A stretch of DNA of 57,020 bases from an uncultured Gammaproteobacteria bacterium. Its GTDB lineage: Bacteria; Pseudomonadota; Gammaproteobacteria; PS1; Pseudothioglobaceae. Location: positions 1-57,020 of the forward strand of contig CABWZI010000011.1 of NCBI GenBank assembly GCA_902509905.1, in the 5' to 3' direction. The notes beneath the pieces were generated by a model that saw nothing but the letters and a program-made list of their open reading frames with translations, ran no database searches and was not told where the DNA came from. Positions 31,446-42,616 of the stretch are shown piece after piece (the first letter of the stretch is position 1; each line of letters starts with the position of its first letter). The position numbers and the translations under genes are program-made.

Positions 31446-33086
31446 TTAACCTTTCGAGGACTCTATCATTGCTTCTATCTGTTCATCCTCTATGCGCGTC
31501 ATAAGCGGCTTAAATTTATTAATTTGATGCCCTAAAAGAGGACTCTTCATGTCATCCCAGTTTAGAGAGTCAACATTTAGGAATGCTTCTGATTTCTCTG
31601 CCATCTCAGGGAGCACTGGCTTTAAGTAAGTCATCAGCACTCTAAAGAGGTTTATTGCTAGAGAGGTAATCTCGTGAACCTCCTGCATCTTGCCTTCTTC
31701 TTTTGCGAGCTGCCAGGGCTTCTTCTCATCAATGTACTGGTTGGCTTTGTCCGCAAGCTTCATAATCGAGCGCATCGCCTGACCAAAGTTTCTATCCTCA
31801 TAGTGCCCTGCTATCTCGCTGCTAGCAGACACAAACTCATCATAAAGCTCTTGCTCACAGCAATTATTAGAGAGCTCTTTGTCAAATTTCTTAACCACAA
31901 ATGAAGCGCTCCTAGAGGCAATATTAACCACCTTGCCAACAAGATCTGAGTTAACACGCTGCTTAAAGTCTTCAAGATTAAGATCAATGTCGTCAATCTT
32001 AGAGGAAAGCTTGTAGGCATAGTAATATCGAAGGCACTCAGGATTAAGCGTTTCAAGATAAGTTCTGGCTTGTATGAAAGTTCCACGCGACTTACTCATC
32101 TTTTGCCCATTAACGGACAAGAATCCGTGAGCAAAAATTGCGTTCGGCGTTCTAAAGTTTGACCCAATGAGCGTAGCCGGCCAGAACAATGCATGGAAGT
32201 AGACAATGTCCTTACCAATGAAGTGATAGAGCTCAGTATCAGAGCCCTTCTCAAAAAAGTCATCAAACTCAAGGTCGGATTTATCGCAGAGCTTTTTAAA
32301 GCTTGCCATATAACCTATCGGAGCATCTAACCATACATAGAAGTATTTGTCCTCTGTTCCCGGTATCTTGAAGCCAAAATACGGCTTATCTCTTGATATA
32401 TCCCACTGCTGAAGTCCTTGATCAAACCATTCGGCCAATTTATTGCTAACCTCATCTTGAAGGTGTCCAGCCTTAGTCCAGTCTTTGAGCTGTTGCTCAA
32501 ATTGAGGCAGATCAAAGAAGTAGTGTTCAGAATCCTTCTCAACAGGCACAGCTCCAGAGACAACTGACCTTGCATTTTTAAGCTCAGTCGTTGAGTAGGT
32601 TGCACCGCATACTTCACAGTTATCACCGTATTGATCGTCCGCACCACATTTAGGGCACTCACCTTTTATGAAGCGATCTGGCAAAAACATCTCTTTTTCA
32701 GGGTCAAATGCCTGAGATATAACCCGTGTCTTGATGAAGCCAGACTCTTTTAAACGTGAATAGATTAACTCAGAGAAATAACGATTCTCATCTGAGTGCG
32801 TTGAATGGAACTGACTAAACTCAATATTAAAGTCTTTAAAGTCAGCCTGATGCCGCTTACTCACCTCAGCGATGAGCTCTTCAGGGTCAATACCCATCTC
32901 ATTAGCTTTGAGCATGATAGGAGTCCCGTGCGCATCATCAGCGCAGACGTAATGGCATTCATTACCTTGCATCTTTTGAAAACGAACCCATATATCAGTC
33001 TGAATATACTCCAGAAGATGACCAAGGTGGATTTCACCATTGGCATAGGGAAGCGCTGAAGTAACAAGAATTCTGCGTTTAGTCAT
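31446..33086 (-). CDS. metG: Methionyl-tRNA synthetase
   Basis: 546 residues. The HIGH-type motif is [15 protein letters not shown] near residue 13. The zinc-binding knuckles are [18 protein letters not shown] near residues 142-160. The KMSKS loop is KMSKSRGTF near 330. It attaches methionine to tRNA-Met. The C-terminal dimerisation/tRNA-binding domain found in longer (about 670-residue) enzymes is absent, as in many bacterial forms. It is transcribed toward the tRNA-Ser and diverges from mrp. Confidence 0.95.
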   Translation of the reverse strand: MTKRRILVTSALPYANGEIHLGHLLEYIQTDIWVRFQKMQGNECHYVCADDAHGTPIMLKANEMGIDPEELIAEVSKRHQADFKDFNIEFSQFHSTHSDENRYFSELIYSRLKESGFIKTRVISQAFDPEKEMFLPDRFIKGECPKCGADDQYGDNCEVCGATYSTTELKNARSVVSGAVPVEKDSEHYFFDLPQFEQQLKDWTKAGHLQDEVSNKLAEWFDQGLQQWDISRDKPYFGFKIPGTEDKYFYVWLDAPIGYMASFKKLCDKSDLEFDDFFEKGSDTELYHFIGKDIVYFHALFWPATLIGSNFRTPNAIFAHGFLSVNGQKMSKSRGTFIQARTYLETLNPECLRYYYAYKLSSKIDDIDLNLEDFKQRVNSDLVGKVVNIASRSASFVVKKFDKELSNNCCEQELYDEFVSASSEIAGHYEDRNFGQAMRSIMKLADKANQYIDEKKPWQLAKEEGKMQEVHEITSLAINLFRVLMTYLKPVLPEMAEKSEAFLNVDSLNWDDMKSPLLGHQINKFKPLMTRIEDEQIEAMIESSKG

Positions 33087-33176
33087 AATTAGTCTTCAAT
33101 AATCCCAATATAAATAAGGATTTGTGGGATAGTTGTACGATAAAATATCGCTATTTTACCGACCGAGGTCACCAAA

Positions 33177-34256
33177 TTGTCAAGTATAAACGAAGATAAA
33201 ATTCAAACAATTCTAAGTGGCATCATTGATGAGAACACAGGTAAAGACCTTGTCTCTTCAGAAAATGTTAAGAATATTTCCATTAATGATGAGATTGTGA
33301 ATGTTGAACTGCTGCTTAAATATCCTGCAGCGAACTTCCATGAGGATCTTAAAGGAATTGTTGAAGAAGCACTCTCTAAGGAAGGCGTCAACTATTCAAA
33401 TATTTCTATTAATTCAAAGATCCCTTCTTACGAAACGCAAGGCGTTGAGGCGCTACCGGGGGTTAAAAATATTATCGCTGTTGCGTCAGGAAAAGGAGGT
33501 GTAGGTAAGTCAACGACCGCGGTCAATTTGGCTCTCGCATTACAATCTGAAGGCGCCAACGTCGCGATACTGGATGCGGACATTTATGGCCCCTCTCAGC
33601 CGCGCATGCTGGGTGCTAAAGATCTTAGGCCCCAAGAGTCTGAAGGTGGTAATATGAAGCCTGTTATAGCTCATGGGTTACAGTCCATGTCGATCGGTTT
33701 TTTGGTTGATGAAGCCTCACCCATGGTGTGGCGCGGTCCAATGGTCACGCAGGCTCTTGAGCAGCTTCTAAAGAACACAGAGTGGGACGATGTCGACTAC
33801 ATGATCATAGACATGCCGCCCGGAACTGGTGACACACAATTAACTCTTTCTCAAAAGATTCCGGTGAGCGGAGCGGTCATTGTTACAACACCTCAAGATA
33901 TTGCGCTAATTGATGCGCAGAAAGGTCTCGCAATGTTTGAAAAAGTCAACATTCCAATCCTCGGTATCGTTGAGAATATGTCGATTCATATCTGTTCAAA
34001 ATGTAACCACGCTGAAGAGATTTTTGGTCATGGAGGTGGTAAACAGATGGCTAGCAATTCTGAAACTAACTTTTTGGGCGCACTTCCGCTTCAATTAGAC
34101 ATTAGGACAGATGTTGATGAGGGCACTCCTAGTGTTGCCAAGGACCCTGAGAGTCAAGTTTCAGGCATGTATCAAGAGATAGCCAGGCGCGTTGCTGGAA
34201 CACTTTCACTCAAGAACGAGTCCGTTGGCGCATTTCCAAAGATTACAATCGAATAA
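33177..34256 (+). CDS. mrp: Mrp/ApbC-type Fe-S carrier ATPase
   Basis: 359 residues. The N-terminal MIP18-like domain (about 1-85) is followed by the ParA/Mrp-type P-loop ASGKGGVGKSTTAVNLALAL near residue 105. CSKCN near residue 270 binds a labile iron-sulfur cluster. It moves Fe-S clusters to target enzymes in the cytoplasm. The start is TTG 33177 with GAGG upstream. It converges on the isc operon, only seven bases from fdx. The context fits Fe-S assembly. Confidence 0.92.
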   Translation: MSSINEDKIQTILSGIIDENTGKDLVSSENVKNISINDEIVNVELLLKYPAANFHEDLKGIVEEALSKEGVNYSNISINSKIPSYETQGVEALPGVKNIIAVASGKGGVGKSTTAVNLALALQSEGANVAILDADIYGPSQPRMLGAKDLRPQESEGGNMKPVIAHGLQSMSIGFLVDEASPMVWRGPMVTQALEQLLKNTEWDDVDYMIIDMPPGTGDTQLTLSQKIPVSGAVIVTTPQDIALIDAQKGLAMFEKVNIPILGIVENMSIHICSKCNHAEEIFGHGGGKQMASNSETNFLGALPLQLDIRTDVDEGTPSVAKDPESQVSGMYQEIARRVAGTLSLKNESVGAFPKITIE

Positions 34257-34263
34257 ATAAGCT

Positions 34264-34602
34264 CTAGTGGTTCTCTGAGACCTGATTGATGGTGTATTTT
34301 GGTATCTCAATCACTATGTCTTCTTGATCGATGATTGCCTGGCAGGATAGCCTTGAGTCTGGATCTAGGCCCCAAGCTTTATCCAGAAGATCATCCTCGA
34401 CCTCGTCTGATTCCTCGATCGAGTCAAAACCCTCACGAATATACACGTGACATGTCGTGCACGCGTTTGACATCTCGCAGGCGTGCTCGATTTCTATGTC
34501 ATTATCGAGAAGCGCTCTACAGACACTGGTGCCTGTTTCTGCCTCAAGAACAGTGCCTTCAGGGCAAAAGTCATCGTTAGGCAGGATAATTATTTGTGGC
34601 AT
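34264..34602 (-). CDS. fdx: Isc-type [2Fe-2S] ferredoxin
   Basis: 112 residues. Four cysteines (C42-type CEMSNACTTC and later LSCQA) bind a [2Fe-2S] cluster. E. coli-type Isc ferredoxin supplies electrons for cluster assembly on IscU. Last gene of the isc operon, 9 bases after hscA. Confidence 0.95.
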   Translation of the reverse strand: MPQIIILPNDDFCPEGTVLEAETGTSVCRALLDNDIEIEHACEMSNACTTCHVYIREGFDSIEESDEVEDDLLDKAWGLDPDSRLSCQAIIDQEDIVIEIPKYTINQVSENH

Positions 34603-34611
34603 AGTAATATT

Positions 34612-36465
34612 TTATAGTTGATCGTTAAATTCATCAATTCGGTGTCCTTTCATAGCGCTCATGATGGATTGATTCATCCTCATCTCTACAAACTTTGCGC
34701 TCACCCTTTCAAGCTCCTTGGTCGCTTCTTTAATCTGATCTGCATCTTTGGAGTCAATCAGAAGAGATAGATCCTCTCTCGCAGATAGAATTGAGTCAAG
34801 CATTACTTTGTCTAGGAGTGATTGATCTGCCTCAAGCGCCGCGTCAATTGCTTCAATGGTTCTATTGGCATCCACTCGCTGCTCCTGGAGCATTCTGAGA
34901 TGAATATCTTCCTGAGCAAAAACAACCGAATCTTTAAGCATTTTTTCCATTTCCTCATCACTTAGACCATAAGAAGGCTTAATGACAATCTCAGACTTAA
35001 CGCCTGAGGTCTCCTCTTTAGCAGAGACCGATAAGAGTCCATCAGCGTCGACCTGAAACTCGACCAGTATACGCGCCCTACCAGCAACCATTGGAGGTAT
35101 ACCTTTAAGCTCAAATCGGCCCAGAGAGCGGCAATCTTTCGTGAGCTCTCGCTCACCTTGATAGACGTGAATACCCATCCCCGTTTGGCCATCTTTATAG
35201 GTGGTAAATTCTTGCGCCCTAGTGATAGGAATTGTTGTATTTCTATGGATCACCTTCTCTACAAGGCCGCCCATCGTTTCAAGGCCTAAGGAGAGAGGCA
35301 GGACATCTAGAAGTAGGACATCATCCTTACTTTTGTTACCAGCCAGGACATTAGCCTGAATTGCTGCGCCTTTGGCCACAACCTCATCTGGATTAATAGA
35401 GCACAGCACTGGCTTTTTGAAGAGCTCACCAACCCTCTCTCGGATTACGCTCATGCGCGTTGAACCACCCACCATGATGACCTCTTTGACATCCTGAGTG
35501 TCAATACCGGCATCTCTTAGCGCTCTTTTGGTAATGCGAAGCGTTCTTTTGACTAAGTCTTCAGCCATGGCTTCAAAATCAGATTTGGTAATTTGATAGT
35601 GCTTATTTTCAATTTCAAACTCGGCAACATCTTTTGTAGATAGCTGCTCTTTTGAAGATTTTGCGAATTGCCTAATGATCTGAATTTGACTTGCAGACAG
35701 ATTCTGCAAGGCAAGCTTATTGACGCAATCTTCAAAGATTAAGTTATCAAAGTCGTCTCCCCCAAGGCTAGAGTCTCCACCCGTAGACATCACCTCAAAA
35801 ACGCCTCTATTAAAGCTTAGTATTGAGATATCAAACGTACCCCCTCCTAAATCATAAACCGCGTGAATACCTTCTTCTTTTGTCTCTAAACCGTAAGCAA
35901 TGGCGGCCGCTGTGGGTTCGTTGAGTAGTCTCAATACATTTATTCCAGCGAGCTTTGCAGCGTCTTTTGTGGATTGTCTTTGAGCATCGTTAAAATATGC
36001 AGGAACCGTTATTACAGCGCCTTTAAGTTCATCGCCAAGAGCTTTCTCTGCTCTATTCTTAAGGCTATTTAGAATTCTAGCTGAGACCTCGATTGGCGTC
36101 AAAACGCCCATTGCTGTCTTGAAACCTACTGAACCATCTAGATTAACTAAATCATAAGGCAGGTTTTTAATGGCTTTAGCCTCATCATAACTAATCCCCA
36201 TAAAACGCTTAATTGAAAAGATTGTGTTTGAAGGGTCCTGAATAGCAAAGTTTAGAGCCTCTTTTCCAATCGACACTTCTTCACCACTGAAGTGGGCTAT
36301 TGAGGGAAGGATGACCTCTCCATCGGCATCTTTTAAAAGCTTTGTCGCGCCGCTCATCACACTAGCTACCAAAGAGTTGGTCGTGCCTAAATCGATTCCG
36401 CACGCAAGGTTGTGGCGATGAGGCGCTGTTGATTGACCAGGTTCTGAAATTTGAAGTAGTGCCAT
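34612..36465 (-). CDS. hscA: HscA, Hsp70-type chaperone for Fe-S assembly
   Basis: 617 residues, the usual HscA length. ATPase motifs: [12 protein letters not shown] near residue 23, [14 protein letters not shown] near 200 and [10 protein letters not shown] near 335. HscA with HscB helps transfer clusters from IscU to apo-proteins. It lies between hscB and fdx in the standard gene order. The C-terminal substrate-binding domain is complete. Confidence 0.96.
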   Translation of the reverse strand: MALLQISEPGQSTAPHRHNLACGIDLGTTNSLVASVMSGATKLLKDADGEVILPSIAHFSGEEVSIGKEALNFAIQDPSNTIFSIKRFMGISYDEAKAIKNLPYDLVNLDGSVGFKTAMGVLTPIEVSARILNSLKNRAEKALGDELKGAVITVPAYFNDAQRQSTKDAAKLAGINVLRLLNEPTAAAIAYGLETKEEGIHAVYDLGGGTFDISILSFNRGVFEVMSTGGDSSLGGDDFDNLIFEDCVNKLALQNLSASQIQIIRQFAKSSKEQLSTKDVAEFEIENKHYQITKSDFEAMAEDLVKRTLRITKRALRDAGIDTQDVKEVIMVGGSTRMSVIRERVGELFKKPVLCSINPDEVVAKGAAIQANVLAGNKSKDDVLLLDVLPLSLGLETMGGLVEKVIHRNTTIPITRAQEFTTYKDGQTGMGIHVYQGERELTKDCRSLGRFELKGIPPMVAGRARILVEFQVDADGLLSVSAKEETSGVKSEIVIKPSYGLSDEEMEKMLKDSVVFAQEDIHLRMLQEQRVDANRTIEAIDAALEADQSLLDKVMLDSILSAREDLSLLIDSKDADQIKEATKELERVSAKFVEMRMNQSIMSAMKGHRIDEFNDQL

Positions 36466-36475
36466 TATTTATGCC

Positions 36476-36991
36476 TTATAACCATTCATCCATCAACTTG
36501 CTTGACTCGCTGAGTAACTGTTCATAGAACTTGAGCTCTCTGACATCTTTCTTGATCTCCATGTGCCCTTTATCTTCCTTAAAGGCATCTGAAATCAAAT
36601 CAATCTTAGTCTGTATATGATCCTCTACTTTGTCCAAGTAGTCCTCTAAATCATCAGGATTTTGCTTTAATCGCAATAACTCTAACTCTTCCCTGAGCTC
36701 AATCTGGGAGATTAAGAAGTCATGGTCCATCTTAGTATCTCTCTCATCGAATGCATCAATACCTTCAAGCTTTAATAAATAACTGGCCCTATTGAGGGGT
36801 GATTTGATAGATTCAAAGGCAGTGTTCAGGAGCGATGTATTCTGGAGTGCCTGTAACTTTTCTGAATCGCCTCTGCTGGCAAACTGGTCTGGGTGAAAGC
36901 GAGCTATCTCTCTTTGATAGGCCTCTTTTAAGCTAGATTCATCAATGAAAAAGGATGTCTCAAGGTCAAATAACTCAAAATAATTTTGCAT
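36476..36991 (-). CDS. hscB: HscB, J-domain co-chaperone
   Basis: 171 residues. The J-domain motif FHPDQF (HPD) is near residue 33, and the C-terminal helical domain that binds IscU follows. It stimulates HscA ATPase. Standard place between iscA and hscA. Confidence 0.95.
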   Translation of the reverse strand: MQNYFELFDLETSFFIDESSLKEAYQREIARFHPDQFASRGDSEKLQALQNTSLLNTAFESIKSPLNRASYLLKLEGIDAFDERDTKMDHDFLISQIELREELELLRLKQNPDDLEDYLDKVEDHIQTKIDLISDAFKEDKGHMEIKKDVRELKFYEQLLSESSKLMDEWL

Positions 36992-37024
36992 ATAGCCAAT
37001 GCCCTAGAGACCCATGAAAACTAT

Positions 37025-37348
37025 CTAAACGGTGAAAGATTCTCCGCATCCACACTCAGCCTTGGAGTTTGGATTGTTGAACTCAAATCCCTCATTGAGC
37101 CCTTCTTTTTGAAAATCAACCTCAGTGCCATCAATATAGATAAGGCTCTTGGCATCAACAATCACTTTAACGCCTTTATCGTCAAAGGTCGTATCATCAT
37201 CGTTTACCGAATCAACAAACTCCATATTGTAACCAAGGCCAGAGCAACCTGTGGTTTGCACTGACAGTCTAACGCCGATACCTGAACCTCTATTGGTCAG
37301 GTAGTCGCTCATTCTTTGGGCCGCTTTGTCGGTCAGTGTTATTGCCAT
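37025..37348 (-). CDS. iscA: IscA, A-type Fe-S carrier
   Basis: 107 residues. The conserved cysteines are [14 protein letters not shown] near residue 35 and the C-terminal CGCGESF (two cysteines). It carries Fe-S clusters or iron. Standard operon position. Confidence 0.95.
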   Translation of the reverse strand: MAITLTDKAAQRMSDYLTNRGSGIGVRLSVQTTGCSGLGYNMEFVDSVNDDDTTFDDKGVKVIVDAKSLIYIDGTEVDFQKEGLNEGFEFNNPNSKAECGCGESFTV

Positions 37349-37353
37349 AATTT

Positions 37354-37734
37354 TTAGCTAGCTTTGTTCTTAAGATCTGTGATAGCAGCTTTGATGGCAT
37401 CCTCAGCTAAAACCGAGCAGTGAATCTTCACTGGAGGCAGTTCTAACTCATCTACAATTTCCGTGTTTTTAATTTGCGAGGCTTCATCTAAAGTTTTGCC
37501 TTTGACCCACTCTGTTAAAAGAGATGAGGATGCAATTGCAGAGCCGCAACCATAAGTCTTAAATTTAGCCTCTTCAATGACTCCGTCATCGTTGACCTGA
37601 ATTTGTAGACGCATGACATCGCCACACGCAGGCGCGCCAACCATGCCAGTTCCAACATTGACTGCATCTTTATCTAAAACTCCTACGTTTCTAGGGTTTT
37701 CATAGTGATCTAATACTTTCTTACCATATGCCAT
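37354..37734 (-). CDS. iscU: IscU, Fe-S cluster scaffold
   Basis: 126 residues. The three cluster-binding cysteines are seen in [17 protein letters not shown] and [12 protein letters not shown]. The LPPVK motif bound by HscA is ELPPVK near residue 100. Standard place between iscS and iscA. Confidence 0.97.
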   Translation of the reverse strand: MAYGKKVLDHYENPRNVGVLDKDAVNVGTGMVGAPACGDVMRLQIQVNDDGVIEEAKFKTYGCGSAIASSSLLTEWVKGKTLDEASQIKNTEIVDELELPPVKIHCSVLAEDAIKAAITDLKNKAS

Positions 37735-37802
37735 AAGTTACTCCGAATTTAACTGACAATTTTACGCTACAGCTTGCTGTAGATTTTTTAAATCTTTTCA
37801 AA

Positions 37803-39017
37803 TTAGTGAGCAGCCCACTGCACAGAATTTAAATCGATTCCATCCTTGTACATATCCCATAATGGCGATAGTTCTCTTAATTTTTCAACTTTCTCACGAA
37901 CCAAAGCAATGGCATCATCCACATCTTTTTCTGTCGTGTAACGTCCTACACTGAAGCGAATCGAGCTATGTGCAAGCTCATCGCTCAGCCCAAGTGCACG
38001 AAGCACATAGGACGGCTCAAGACTAGCAGATGTGCATGCCGACCCAGAGGATACAGCCACGCCAGAGATAGCCATCATCAGTGACTCACCCTCGACATAG
38101 TTGAAACTAATATTAAGGTTCCCTGAAATCCTTTGATCCAAATCACCATTGACGACGACCTCTTCCATATCCGAAAAACCATCGTAGAGTCTTTGTCTTA
38201 ACCTTAAGGTTCTTTCGCTCTCCTCTTTCATCTCGGCTTTGGCAATGGCAAAAGCCTCACCCATACCAACAATTTGATGGGTAGCAAGTGTTCCAGAGCG
38301 CATACCTCTCTCATGACCACCGCCATGCATTTGAGCTTCTAATCGAACCCTGGGCTTACGAGAGACATAAAGAGCTCCCATGCCTTTGGGACCATAGATC
38401 TTGTGAGCAGAAAAACTCATTAGATCTACTGGAAGAGAGGCTAGATCGATTTCTATTTTGCCAACCGACTGAGCAGCATCTACATGAAAAAATACTTTAT
38501 TTTCTCTACAAATCTCGCCAATAGTCTGCAGGTCCTGAATTACACCAATCTCATTATTCACATGCATGAATGAGGCCAAAATTGTGTCTTCTCTGATCGT
38601 GCTCTTGAACTCTTCAATATCTAAAAGGCCATTGGCCATAGGGTCCAGATAAGTCACCTCAAAACCCTCCCTCTCAAGCTGGCGACAGGTATCTAGGACG
38701 GCTTTGTGTTCAGTCTTTAGGGTAATGATATGTTTACCGCGCTTGTGATAAAAATTTGCGATTCCCTTAATTGCGAGGTTGTTAGACTCTGTTGCGCCTG
38801 AAGTCCAAACAATCTCTCTAGGGTCAGCACCCACCAAATCAGCGACCTGAGAGCGAGCCTCATCAACTGCTTTTTCAGCTTGCCAGCCATAATAGTGTGA
38901 GCGCGAAGCTGCATTACCAAAGTCACCCTCCATAGTCAGGTATTTAGCCATTTTTTTAGCAACACGAGGATCAACTGGAGTGGTTGACGAGTAGTCCATA
39001 TAGGTTGGAGTAAGCAT
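37803..39017 (-). CDS. iscS: IscS, cysteine desulfurase
   Basis: 404 residues. The PLP lysine is in [12 protein letters not shown] near residue 205, and the catalytic cysteine loop is [10 protein letters not shown] near residue 325. It takes sulfur from cysteine for IscU, thiamine and tRNA modification. The ATG follows the iscR gene by 20 bases. Confidence 0.97.
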   Translation of the reverse strand: MLTPTYMDYSSTTPVDPRVAKKMAKYLTMEGDFGNAASRSHYYGWQAEKAVDEARSQVADLVGADPREIVWTSGATESNNLAIKGIANFYHKRGKHIITLKTEHKAVLDTCRQLEREGFEVTYLDPMANGLLDIEEFKSTIREDTILASFMHVNNEIGVIQDLQTIGEICRENKVFFHVDAAQSVGKIEIDLASLPVDLMSFSAHKIYGPKGMGALYVSRKPRVRLEAQMHGGGHERGMRSGTLATHQIVGMGEAFAIAKAEMKEESERTLRLRQRLYDGFSDMEEVVVNGDLDQRISGNLNISFNYVEGESLMMAISGVAVSSGSACTSASLEPSYVLRALGLSDELAHSSIRFSVGRYTTEKDVDDAIALVREKVEKLRELSPLWDMYKDGIDLNSVQWAAH

Positions 39018-39037
39018 TACAATATTCCTTTAAAAAA

Positions 39038-39466
39038 TTAATTAACGTTAAGTGACTGATTCAGGCGATAGTCATCCATCACCTGCTGAAGGTTTCGAGT
39101 ACTCAAAAAACCTCTAATTTGATCACTCACCTCACACCATAAATGATGCGACAGACACTGCTTTCCACGGTTACAGTCTTTTGAGCCATGGCAACGCCTT
39201 AAATCAATATTTTCGTCGACTGCTTCAATGATTTGAGTAAGCGACACCTCATCTGCATTCACATTTAAAAGGTATCCTCCACCAGGACCTCTAACGCTCT
39301 TAACAAGCTTAGCTTTCCTGAGTTTAGCAAAAAGCTGCTCTAGATAGGAGAGTGAAATATTTTGTCTCTGTGAAATCATGTCCAGGGTAACTGGCCTTGT
39401 TGATTCGTTAGATGCTAAATCCAACATAGCCGTCACCGCGTATCTTCCTTTAGTGGTTAATTGCAT
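39038..39466 (-). CDS. iscR: IscR, Rrf2-family regulator
   Basis: 142 residues. The winged helix is at the N-terminus (TTKGRYAVTAMLDLA). The cluster-binding cysteines are CHGSKDCNRGKQC near residues 92-104. It represses the isc operon when it holds a [2Fe-2S] cluster. It is the first gene of the operon. Confidence 0.96.
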   Translation of the reverse strand: MQLTTKGRYAVTAMLDLASNESTRPVTLDMISQRQNISLSYLEQLFAKLRKAKLVKSVRGPGGGYLLNVNADEVSLTQIIEAVDENIDLRRCHGSKDCNRGKQCLSHHLWCEVSDQIRGFLSTRNLQQVMDDYRLNQSLNVN

Positions 39467-39495
39467 AAGATTCTCAATCTAAAAATAAAGTGTGA

Positions 39496-39529
39496 ATTAT
39501 ACTATTAACCTAGTAATTTAGTCAAGTAT
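39496..39529 (-). promoter_or_regulatory. isc operon promoter with probable IscR type 1 site
   Basis: Minus strand: TTGACT (39525-39520), 18-base spacer, TATAAT (39501-39496). The bases ATACTTGACTAAATTA (39529-39514) match the left half of the IscR type 1 consensus; the right half matches only partly. The site overlaps the -35 box, so self-repression is expected. Confidence 0.7.
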
Positions 39530-39565
39530 ATAATTCAACTCAAAGTTTAGTTTTTTTCAATGATT

Positions 39566-40225
39566 TTAGTCGGTTATTTTTGGGGAGACTTTTTCAAGTT
39601 GTTTTTCCATCTCTGAGAGACGATCGATAAGGGAATTAACGGCCTGAAGAGTTGGGTCATTTGATATACCTGACGCCTTAGCTGCATAGGAGTCAAATGA
39701 GTCTTCATCTTCTGTTTTTTGCCTCACAATACGACCCGGAATACCAACCACAGTCTCGTTATCATCAATCGACCTAACAACAACAGAATTGGATCCAACA
39801 CGTACATTATTCCCAAGGGTTATAGGTCCTAAAATTTTGGCACCAGCACCAATCACAACGCCATTTTTAAGGGTAGGATGCCTCTTGACTTTATCCCAGG
39901 TTGTTCCGCCCAAGGTGACGCCGTGATAAAGCATACAGTCATCACCAATGATAGCTGTTTCTCCTATCACCACGCCCATACCATGATCAATAAAAAAACG
40001 CCTTCCAATGACCGCACCAGGATGAATCTCGATGCCAGTAATCCATCTGGCAAGTGTGGATATAAAGCGTGCAAGCCAGCGCAGCTTATAGCGCCATAAA
40101 AAATGAGTAAGTCGATAAAGAATGACTGCCTGAACCCCTGAATAACAGGTCAGTATTTCAAATACATTTCTTGCTGCAGGGTCTCTGGCAAAAACGCTGC
40201 GCACGTCTTCAATAATTCTCATCAA
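39566..40225 (-). CDS. cysE: Serine O-acetyltransferase
   Basis: 219 residues. The hexapeptide-repeat left-handed beta helix is seen in [20 protein letters not shown] and further repeats up to [10 protein letters not shown]. Catalytic histidines are in DHGMG and YHGVTLGG. It makes O-acetylserine for cysteine synthesis. It lies just upstream of iscR, a common arrangement that links cysteine supply to IscS. Shorter than E. coli CysE (273) but of a common size. Confidence 0.92.
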   Translation of the reverse strand: MMRIIEDVRSVFARDPAARNVFEILTCYSGVQAVILYRLTHFLWRYKLRWLARFISTLARWITGIEIHPGAVIGRRFFIDHGMGVVIGETAIIGDDCMLYHGVTLGGTTWDKVKRHPTLKNGVVIGAGAKILGPITLGNNVRVGSNSVVVRSIDDNETVVGIPGRIVRQKTEDEDSFDSYAAKASGISNDPTLQAVNSLIDRLSEMEKQLEKVSPKITD

Positions 40226-40279
40226 TGAATTATACCATTATTGATACTTTTGAGATTTTGAGAGTCTAAATAATAGAGA

Positions 40280-41122
40280 TTACTGATAAGAGTGTGATGA
40301 CTTAAAACGTTTATAGCCCCACATATACTGTTCAGGTGTTTTTCTGACTAAAGATTCAATCGATTTATTCATGACTTTGACGCAAGATTCTAAATCATCA
40401 CCATCCTTGCACAGGTTCACAGGCTCAAAATTTAAATCATAACCTCTGCCTTTATCAAGCCTCTTAGCCCAGAACATCAAAACTTGTGCATTATGCTTTT
40501 GAGCTAGCCTTGCAAGGAGAGTCATAGTGTTCACCTCTTTATTAAAAAAAGGGGCCATAATGCCGCCATCTTCACCTGGATCTTGGTCTGGAAGCATTCC
40601 AACTAATTCGCTGTTACTTAAAGCTCTTTGAATTTTTATGATGCCTGACTTATCAGCGCTAGCCATTGTCAGATTGCCCTGATTTCTTCTGGCAAAGAGG
40701 TACTCATTCTGTTTCTCACTTCTAAGGGGACGATACATAAAAGTAACCTTTCTTTTTTCAGCGATAACTCTTCCAGTTATCTCCCAACACCCAATATGAG
40801 GAACCAAAAGGATAGTTTTCTTTGAGTTATTAAGATATTGTTCACCATTAATATTCCTAATGAGATTGGCATTCTCTTTGAAGGACTGGTTCCAAATAAG
40901 ACCTGACTCTGTTAAATTTTTTCCCGTTTCAATCAGAGATTTCTTTAAGAGAGCTTTCAAATGAACCTGGTCAAGATTTGGAAAGCAAATCTTTAGATTT
41001 TGCCTTGATGCATTTTTCACATCTGAATTAAAAATAAACAGAAGATGACCCAACAAAGTGCCAAAAGAATGATTAGCCTTGAGCGGTATAAAAGAGCAAA
41101 AGGCTAGAAAAAGGCGAATCAT
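40280..41122 (-). CDS. Lysophospholipid/lipid A-type acyltransferase (LpxL/HtrB family)
   Basis: 280 residues. The motif LVPHIGCWEITGRVI near residue 105 is the HxxxxD-type active region of lauroyl acyltransferases; LPDQDPGEDGGIMAPFFNKE (near 180) is also typical. It adds a fatty acid to lipid A precursor at the inner membrane. It follows the TolC-type gene by two bases, so the two are co-transcribed. Confidence 0.85.
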   Translation of the reverse strand: MIRLFLAFCSFIPLKANHSFGTLLGHLLFIFNSDVKNASRQNLKICFPNLDQVHLKALLKKSLIETGKNLTESGLIWNQSFKENANLIRNINGEQYLNNSKKTILLVPHIGCWEITGRVIAEKRKVTFMYRPLRSEKQNEYLFARRNQGNLTMASADKSGIIKIQRALSNSELVGMLPDQDPGEDGGIMAPFFNKEVNTMTLLARLAQKHNAQVLMFWAKRLDKGRGYDLNFEPVNLCKDGDDLESCVKVMNKSIESLVRKTPEQYMWGYKRFKSSHSYQ

Positions 41123-41124
41123 TT

Positions 41125-42504
41125 CTAGTTATAAAGCTGATCGATTGCCGCCTTGTAATCAATAATAATTTTTTGATAAGTTCCAGCAGCTTGCAGGTAG
41201 GTCATATTGGCCTGGTTTGCATTAATCTTAGCTGCAAGTACTAAAGACTTTTGTCCTCTAGCTTCACTAAATTTTATCTGTTCTTCGATAACCTTTTCCT
41301 CAGCGAGGGCGCCTTGCTCCAAATACAATTCTACAAGTTCAGAAAGAAGGTCTACCTGTGCCAATAAATAATTAATTTGCTGGACACTATTCAATTCTGC
41401 TTCTGCTCTTTTGGCGTCTACATCAGACATTTTAATTTCGGTATTCTCAACTGCAATCAGCTCTTTTCTTGATCCCAATGGGTATGAGATATCAACTCCG
41501 ATGTTCCAGGAATAGTCTCTATTACCAAAGCTTCCAAAGTACTTATCGTTTTCTCCTAGGGAAGACAGTCCTAGGTTAAGATTAACGTTAGGCATTGTTT
41601 TGTTCTCGTTTGTTTCAAGCTCTCGTTGGAGTTTAGCTTTGTCAAAATCATACTTCTGCATTGCTCTTGAGTTTTTAACAAATTCTCCCACGTCAAGGAT
41701 CACTAAATCTTGCTCTTCAAACAAATTCATATCTACAATCATTTCTGACTCTTTAAGACCAATCAGGTTGGCCAACTCTCGCCTCTCAATAATGAGCTCT
41801 TTGTTGGATTGAAGAGACTGCTGTTTCGCTTTGACGAAATTATCCTTCTCTTGAATCAGGACAGTGATATCTACAAGTGAATTTTTAAATTTGTCTTCTG
41901 TCAAATCTAATTGCTCTTTAGCTAGGTCAAGAGCGACCTTGTGATTTTTAACGATTTCTTGCTTCAGGGCCAAATCAACAAACTTGGAGAGTTTAGAGGC
42001 TAAAAAGCTTTCAGCTTGCTCTTCTAGGCTCACCTTCTTTGCCATAAGTTCAATGGATGCAAGGTCAAGATTGAGTTTGTCGTTTAAACCATCTTTGTTT
42101 TGAAGCAGCGGCCTGGTGTAGTCAACTGAAAAAAGGTTCGAGTGAGTGGCATTGCTGTCTTTATCGTTTCTAGTCAAAGAATGTTTGAGATTAACGCTAG
42201 CACCTGAGTTGTCAACTTTTCTTGTCGCACCTATTTCATACTTTGTAGAATATAAGTCTTTATAGAGCCTCGAGCCAACATCTTCACCTCCAGTGAACGT
42301 TTCACTTACACCAGCTTTAATGTTCCAATCTGTGTAAGCTGCTAATGATTTCTGATTAAGGAGACTTGACTTCTCTGATAGAGAAAGCTGAACAAAGTAT
42401 GGGTGGGTCTCTATAAGTCTCTCGCTAAATTCAATTAGCGTGATAGCACTAACATTAGTAGATATTAGAAAAGTAAAAGCAGATAAAACAGTACGATAAA
42501 ACAT
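41125..42504 (-). CDS. TolC-family outer membrane efflux protein
   Basis: About 459 residues from ATG 42504, which has AAGGGGA upstream; the TTG 42528 is less likely. A signal peptide (LSAFTFLISTNVSA) is followed by long helical repeats rich in N, K, E, L and A, with two sets of coiled helices (LASIELMAKKVSLEEQAESF; ITVLIQEKDNFVKAKQQSL). TolC proteins form channels across the outer membrane. No inner-membrane partner is seen nearby. Pattern-based call. Confidence 0.75.
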   Translation of the reverse strand: MFYRTVLSAFTFLISTNVSAITLIEFSERLIETHPYFVQLSLSEKSSLLNQKSLAAYTDWNIKAGVSETFTGGEDVGSRLYKDLYSTKYEIGATRKVDNSGASVNLKHSLTRNDKDSNATHSNLFSVDYTRPLLQNKDGLNDKLNLDLASIELMAKKVSLEEQAESFLASKLSKFVDLALKQEIVKNHKVALDLAKEQLDLTEDKFKNSLVDITVLIQEKDNFVKAKQQSLQSNKELIIERRELANLIGLKESEMIVDMNLFEEQDLVILDVGEFVKNSRAMQKYDFDKAKLQRELETNENKTMPNVNLNLGLSSLGENDKYFGSFGNRDYSWNIGVDISYPLGSRKELIAVENTEIKMSDVDAKRAEAELNSVQQINYLLAQVDLLSELVELYLEQGALAEEKVIEEQIKFSEARGQKSLVLAAKINANQANMTYLQAAGTYQKIIIDYKAAIDQLYN

Positions 42505-42616
42505 TATTTCCCCTTTTGAATTTAACAAATCAAATTAAACAATATCGCTAGTTTAGAGCATCAAAAACCTATTTTAGTGAAGTTTTGATGAATTTTAGGC
42601 AAAAGATTTAAATAAA

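Noticed and set aside
31446-33086. Truncated MetG
   Set aside because: It lacks the C-terminal tRNA-binding domain of the long form, but this shorter form is common and all catalytic motifs are present.
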